37,175 nucleotides of DNA. Source: Frankiaceae bacterium. Lineage in GTDB: Bacteria; Actinomycetota; Actinomycetes; JAFAQI01. Positions 34,105 through 37,175 of the stretch are shown here, one piece after another. A model generated the notes under the pieces. It worked only from the letters and a program-made list of their open reading frames with translations, made no database searches and was not told the DNA's origin. The position numbers and the translations under genes are program-made. Position 1 is the first letter of the stretch. Every line of letters starts with the position of its first letter. Location: assembly GCA_030840525.1 (NCBI GenBank), contig JAVEEI010000110.1:1-37175 (forward strand). Reading direction: 5' to 3'.

Positions 34105-34842
34105 TCAGCCCTTCTCGGCGAGGGTTACTTCGACCCCGCCTACCAGGTCGGTGCAGATGTTGTAGATGAACGCCGTCACCGTCGCGAACGCGGTGAACAG
34201 GATCACGTTGATCACACCCACCACGGTCGCCACCGTCAGCACGCGGCCGAAGCTCAGCCAGGTCGCGATGCCGCTGCTGTTCTTGCCGCCCTCGACGTCG
34301 TGCAGGAACGACCGGATCGAGTTGAGCACGCCCATCGCGTCGACGATCGCGTACAGCGCGACTACCGCGACCAGCAGGACGACCAGCCCGGCCAGCGAGT
34401 AGACGAACGAGAACTTCAGTGTCGACCACGGGTCGATGCGCTTGACCGTCAGCCGGGCTCGCCGGCCGGCCTTCCGGACCGCGGCGGAACCGCCGACGGT
34501 CAGCGGCCGCTGGCCCGTCGTCGCCGTCGCGGGTCGGGCCGCCGCGGGAGGCGGGGCGGGGCGCGCGGGCGCCGCCGGAGCGGGACGGGCCGCAGCGGGA
34601 GTCACCGGAGCCGAGGGCGCCACCGGCGCAGACGGGCGCGGCGCGCCTCCACCCGGAGCGCCGCCACCCGGAGCGCCCCCACCCGGGGCACCTCTGCCAG
34701 GGTCGCCCCCTCCCGGTGCGGGGGGCGCGGCCGGCCGAGCGGGCGGGACCGCCGCACCCGGCCAGCCGACCGGCGCCGGCTCACGCGCGGGCCAGCCGGA
34801 CGGCGACGACGGCCGGGCCGGCCGCTCCCCCTCGTCGGTCAC
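34105..34842 (-). CDS. DUF3566 membrane protein downstream of gyrA
   Basis: The product is 245 aa. The first 125 residues are a disordered Pro/Ala/Gly region that includes a tandem GGGAP stretch. The conserved C-terminal DUF3566 domain begins [24 protein letters not shown] and has two membrane helices ([19 protein letters not shown] and [32 protein letters not shown]). This protein follows gyrA in most actinobacteria; function is unknown. GTG 34842 overlaps the gyrA stop (GTGA) and fits translational coupling; no other start gives the intact N-terminal region. Confidence 0.9.
   Translation of the reverse strand: MTDEGERPARPSSPSGWPAREPAPVGWPGAAVPPARPAAPPAPGGGDPGRGAPGGGAPGGGAPGGGAPRPSAPVAPSAPVTPAAARPAPAAPARPAPPPAAARPATATTGQRPLTVGGSAAVRKAGRRARLTVKRIDPWSTLKFSFVYSLAGLVVLLVAVVALYAIVDAMGVLNSIRSFLHDVEGGKNSSGIATWLSFGRVLTVATVVGVINVILFTAFATVTAFIYNICTDLVGGVEVTLAEKG
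34651..34690 (-). repeat. 15-nt tandem repeat encoding GGGAP units
   Basis: Two nearly identical 15-nt units (plus-strand ACCCGGAGCGCCGCC then ACCCGGAGCGCCCCC) and a diverged third encode repeated GGGAP in the disordered region of the DUF3566 protein. Confidence 0.8.
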
Positions 34843-37175
34843 TTCTCGTCGGGCTCCGTGTCCGGCTCGGCGTTGCGAGCGACCGCGACCACCGACTGGT
34901 TCTCCGGAAGGTTGATCAGCCGCACGCCCATAGTCTGCCGCCCGGTACGGCGTACCTCTCCGGCGGTGGTGCGGATGACACCCCCGTCGGACCGGATGGC
35001 GAACAGCTCGTCCTCGGGCTTGACCACCAGCGCGCCCACGAGCTGGCCGCGGGTCGACACGATCTTCGCGGTGAACACGCCCCGGCCGCCGCGACCCTGC
35101 GGGCTGTACTCCTTCACCCGGGTCCGCTTGGCGAAGCCGCCGTCGGTCGCGACCAGCAGGTCGACCTCGCCCTCGTCGGAGCCGAGCGCGACGACGTCCA
35201 TCGACAGCAGCTCGTCGCCCTCGGCGAACCGCATGCCGATCACGCCCGAGGTCTGCCGCCCCATCGGCCGCAACGCCTCGTCGTCGCCGTGGAACCGGAT
35301 CGACATCGCCTTGCGGGACACCAGCAACAGGTCGTCGTCGGCCGACATCAGCGCGGCCGAGATCAGCTCGTCGCCGTCGCGCAGGTTGATCGCGATGACG
35401 CCGCCGGTGCGGTTGGAGTCGAAGTCGGTCAGCGCCGTCTTCTTCACCAGCCCGAACTTCGTCGCGAGCACGAGGTACGGCGCCGCCGTGTAGTCCTTGA
35501 TCGTCATGACCTGGGCGATGCGCTCGTCCGGCTGGAAGCCGAGGATGTTGGCGACGTGCTGGCCGCGCGCGGCCCGGCCAGCCTCCTGCAACTCGTGCGC
35601 CTTCGCCCGGTAGACCCGGCCCTTGTTGGTGAAGAACAGCACCCAGTGGTGCGTCGTCGTCACGAAGAAGTGGTCGACGATGTCGTCCTGCTTCAGCGTC
35701 GCGCCTTGCACGCCCTTGCCGCCGCGCCGCTGGGATCGATAGAGGTCGGTCTTCGTCCGCTTCGCGTAGCCGCCGCGGGTGATCGTGACGACGACGTCTT
35801 CCTCGGCGATCAGGTCCTCCATGGACATGTCGCCCTCGTACGCCGTCAGCCGGGTGCGCCGGTCGTCGCCGTACTTCCGGGTGATCTCGCCGAGCTCCTC
35901 GCCGATGATCGAGCGCTGCCGGTCCTCGCTGGCGAGGATCGCGTTGCACTCGTCGATCTTCTCCATCCACTTGTCGTACTCGTTCTGCAGCTCTTGCCGC
36001 TCCAACGCGGCGAGCTTGCGCAGCTGCATGTCGAGGATCGCGCGGGCCTGGATCTCGTCGATGTCGAGCAGCGCGATCAGGCCGGTCTGCGCCGCGGCGG
36101 CCGACTCGCTCGCGCGGATCAGCGCGATGACCTCGTCGATCCGGTCGATCGCCTTGAGCAGGCCGCGCAGGATGTGCGCCCGCGCCTCGGCTTCGCGCAA
36201 CCGGTATTGAGTACGGCGGACGATCACGTCGATCTGGTGCGCGACGTAGTAACGGACCATCTGGCCGACGTTGAGCGTCCGCGGCACACCGTCGACGAGC
36301 GCCATCATGTTCGCGCCGAACGTGTCTTGTAGCTGGGTGTGCTTGTAGAGGTTGTTCAGCACGACCTTCGCGACCGCGTCGCGCTTGAGCACGATGACGA
36401 GCCGCTGACCGGTCCGCGCGCTCGACTCGTCGCGGACGTCGGCGATGCCGCCGACCTTGCCGTCGCGGACCAGGTCGGCGATCTTCTCCGCGAGCGCGTC
36501 GCGGTTGACCTGGTAGGGCAGCTCGGTGACGACGAGCTGCTGGCGGCCGCGCTTGTCTTCCTCGGCCTCGACCACCGCGCGCATCCGGATCGAGCCGCGG
36601 CCGGTGCGCAACGCCTGGTCGATCCCGTCGCGGCCGACGATCAGCGCGCCGGTCGGGAAGTCCGGCCCCTTGATCCGCTCGACGCACGCCTCGAGCAGCT
36701 CGTCGTCGCTCGCGCCGGGGTTCTCCAGGAACCACTGCACCGCCGCGGACACCTCGCCGAGGTTGTGCGGCGGGACGTTCGTGGCCATGCCGACGGCGAT
36801 GCCGGCCGAGCCGTTGACGAGCAGGTTGGGGAACCGGCTCGGCAGCACGACCGGCTCTTGGCCGCGCTGGTCATAGTTGGGCGCGAAGTCGACGGTCTCC
36901 TCGCCGATGTCGCGCAGCAGCTCCATCGCGAGCGGCGCCATCCGGCACTCGGTGTAGCGCGGCGCCGCGGGCGGGTCGTTGCCGGGCGAGCCGAAGTTGC
37001 CCTGCCCGTCGACCAACGGCAGCCGCATCGCCCACGGCTGGGCGAGCCGGACCAACGTGTCGTAGATCGGGGCGTCGCCGTGCGGGTGGTAGTTGCCCAT
37101 CACCTCGCCGATGACGCGGGTGCACTTGTAGTAGCCGCGGTCGGGGCGGTAGCCCCCGTCGTACATCGCGTAGAG
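34839..37175 (-). CDS. gyrA: DNA gyrase subunit A (5' end outside window)
   Basis: About 778 C-terminal residues are present; the missing N-terminus (roughly 60-70 residues by comparison with the family) lies beyond the right edge. The frame is open to 37175 (LYAMYDGGY). Gyrase introduces negative supercoils with ATP; GyrA cuts and rejoins DNA. The quinolone region reads [17 protein letters not shown], with Pro at the position of M. tuberculosis Ser91. The catalytic Tyr is in PRYTECRM (codon 36956-36954). The coiled-coil and tower region follow, then the six-bladed C-terminal domain opened by the GyrA box [11 protein letters not shown]. The acidic tail ends EPDTEPDEK. It is read leftwards, away from the expected gyrB and oriC. 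Confidence 0.97.
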   Translation of the reverse strand, partial: LYAMYDGGYRPDRGYYKCTRVIGEVMGNYHPHGDAPIYDTLVRLAQPWAMRLPLVDGQGNFGSPGNDPPAAPRYTECRMAPLAMELLRDIGEETVDFAPNYDQRGQEPVVLPSRFPNLLVNGSAGIAVGMATNVPPHNLGEVSAAVQWFLENPGASDDELLEACVERIKGPDFPTGALIVGRDGIDQALRTGRGSIRMRAVVEAEEDKRGRQQLVVTELPYQVNRDALAEKIADLVRDGKVGGIADVRDESSARTGQRLVIVLKRDAVAKVVLNNLYKHTQLQDTFGANMMALVDGVPRTLNVGQMVRYYVAHQIDVIVRRTQYRLREAEARAHILRGLLKAIDRIDEVIALIRASESAAAAQTGLIALLDIDEIQARAILDMQLRKLAALERQELQNEYDKWMEKIDECNAILASEDRQRSIIGEELGEITRKYGDDRRTRLTAYEGDMSMEDLIAEEDVVVTITRGGYAKRTKTDLYRSQRRGGKGVQGATLKQDDIVDHFFVTTTHHWVLFFTNKGRVYRAKAHELQEAGRAARGQHVANILGFQPDERIAQVMTIKDYTAAPYLVLATKFGLVKKTALTDFDSNRTGGVIAINLRDGDELISAALMSADDDLLLVSRKAMSIRFHGDDEALRPMGRQTSGVIGMRFAEGDELLSMDVVALGSDEGEVDLLVATDGGFAKRTRVKEYSPQGRGGRGVFTAKIVSTRGQLVGALVVKPEDELFAIRSDGGVIRTTAGEVRRTGRQTMGVRLINLPENQSVVAVARNAEPDTEPDEK

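Noticed and set aside
34716-36332. 538-codon plus-strand frame opposite gyrA
   Set aside because: gyrA motifs in the minus frame are unambiguous; this frame has no recognisable domain.
34105-36735. 876-codon minus-strand frame spanning gyrA and the DUF3566 gene, suggesting a fusion
   Set aside because: Only its last 245 codons are meaningful. Upstream it reads gyrA in the wrong frame; the real DUF3566 start is GTG 34842 overlapping the gyrA stop.
1-37175. CRISPR arrays, insertion sequences, integrases or rRNA genes
   Set aside because: No regularly spaced repeats, transposase or integrase motifs, or rRNA sequence were seen.

Overview
The window comes from a high-GC actinobacterium (class Actinomycetia). 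About 70 to 75% GC is visible by eye over most of it, and GTG and TTG starts are common. The right half is the chromosome neighbourhood that lies beside oriC in this class: gyrA, a DUF3566 membrane protein, tRNA-Ile, DLW-39, tRNA-Ala, a cyclophilin, rhomboid, crgA, a DUF881 protein, class E sortase, pabA/trpG, and the fhaA-fhaB-pstP-rodA-pbpA-pknA-pknB cluster, followed by tRNA-Leu(CAG). gyrA is read leftwards and is cut at its 5' end, so the origin should lie beyond the right edge. Genus cannot be decided from the sequence alone.

Right block (17.8-37.2 kb). fhaA to pknB (17979-26631, + strand) is a chain of overlapping or nearly touching genes. It joins phospho-signalling (two PASTA kinases, one PP2C phosphatase, two FHA proteins) to septal and elongation peptidoglycan synthesis (RodA glycosyltransferase and PbpA transpeptidase). 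Facing it on the minus strand is a second chain: DUF881 protein, sortase E, a 67-aa membrane protein and a glutamine amidotransferase. crgA diverges from this chain. A thiolase, rhomboid and cyclophilin follow. Then come a coiled-coil-like membrane protein, a secreted cysteine protein, tRNA-Ala, a 63-nt palindrome, the 41-aa DLW-39 gene, tRNA-Ile, the DUF3566 protein and gyrA.

Middle (14.5-17.6 kb). A two-gene McrBC type IV restriction module of visibly lower GC sits directly at the 3' side of tRNA-Leu. This is the usual geometry of an acquired island.

Left block (1-14.3 kb). This is accessory and dominated by exported proteins. Six minus-strand genes run from 8061 off the left edge: two secreted proteins of unknown function, a Gly-rich protein, a membrane-anchored protein resembling DUF3558, a GCS2/carboxylate-amine-ligase-like enzyme, and a secreted protein of more than 1456 residues with NHL and Asp-box repeats. 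Divergent from them is a coupled pair: a subtilase-like protein with FG-GAP repeats and an altered active site, and a neutral-ceramidase-like protein.

The most unusual signals are these. (1) A bipartite 31-nt element (CGTAAG-N12-CGGACGGTA[T/G]TAC) with identical spacing lies upstream of two similar secreted cysteine proteins 25 kb apart. (2) The subtilase/ceramidase pair has degenerate protease motifs. (3) The GCS2-like gene starts with a tandem repeat that triplicates its start codon. (4) GyrA carries proline at a fluoroquinolone-determining position. (5) The DLW-39 start codon lies one nucleotide past the tRNA-Ile gene.
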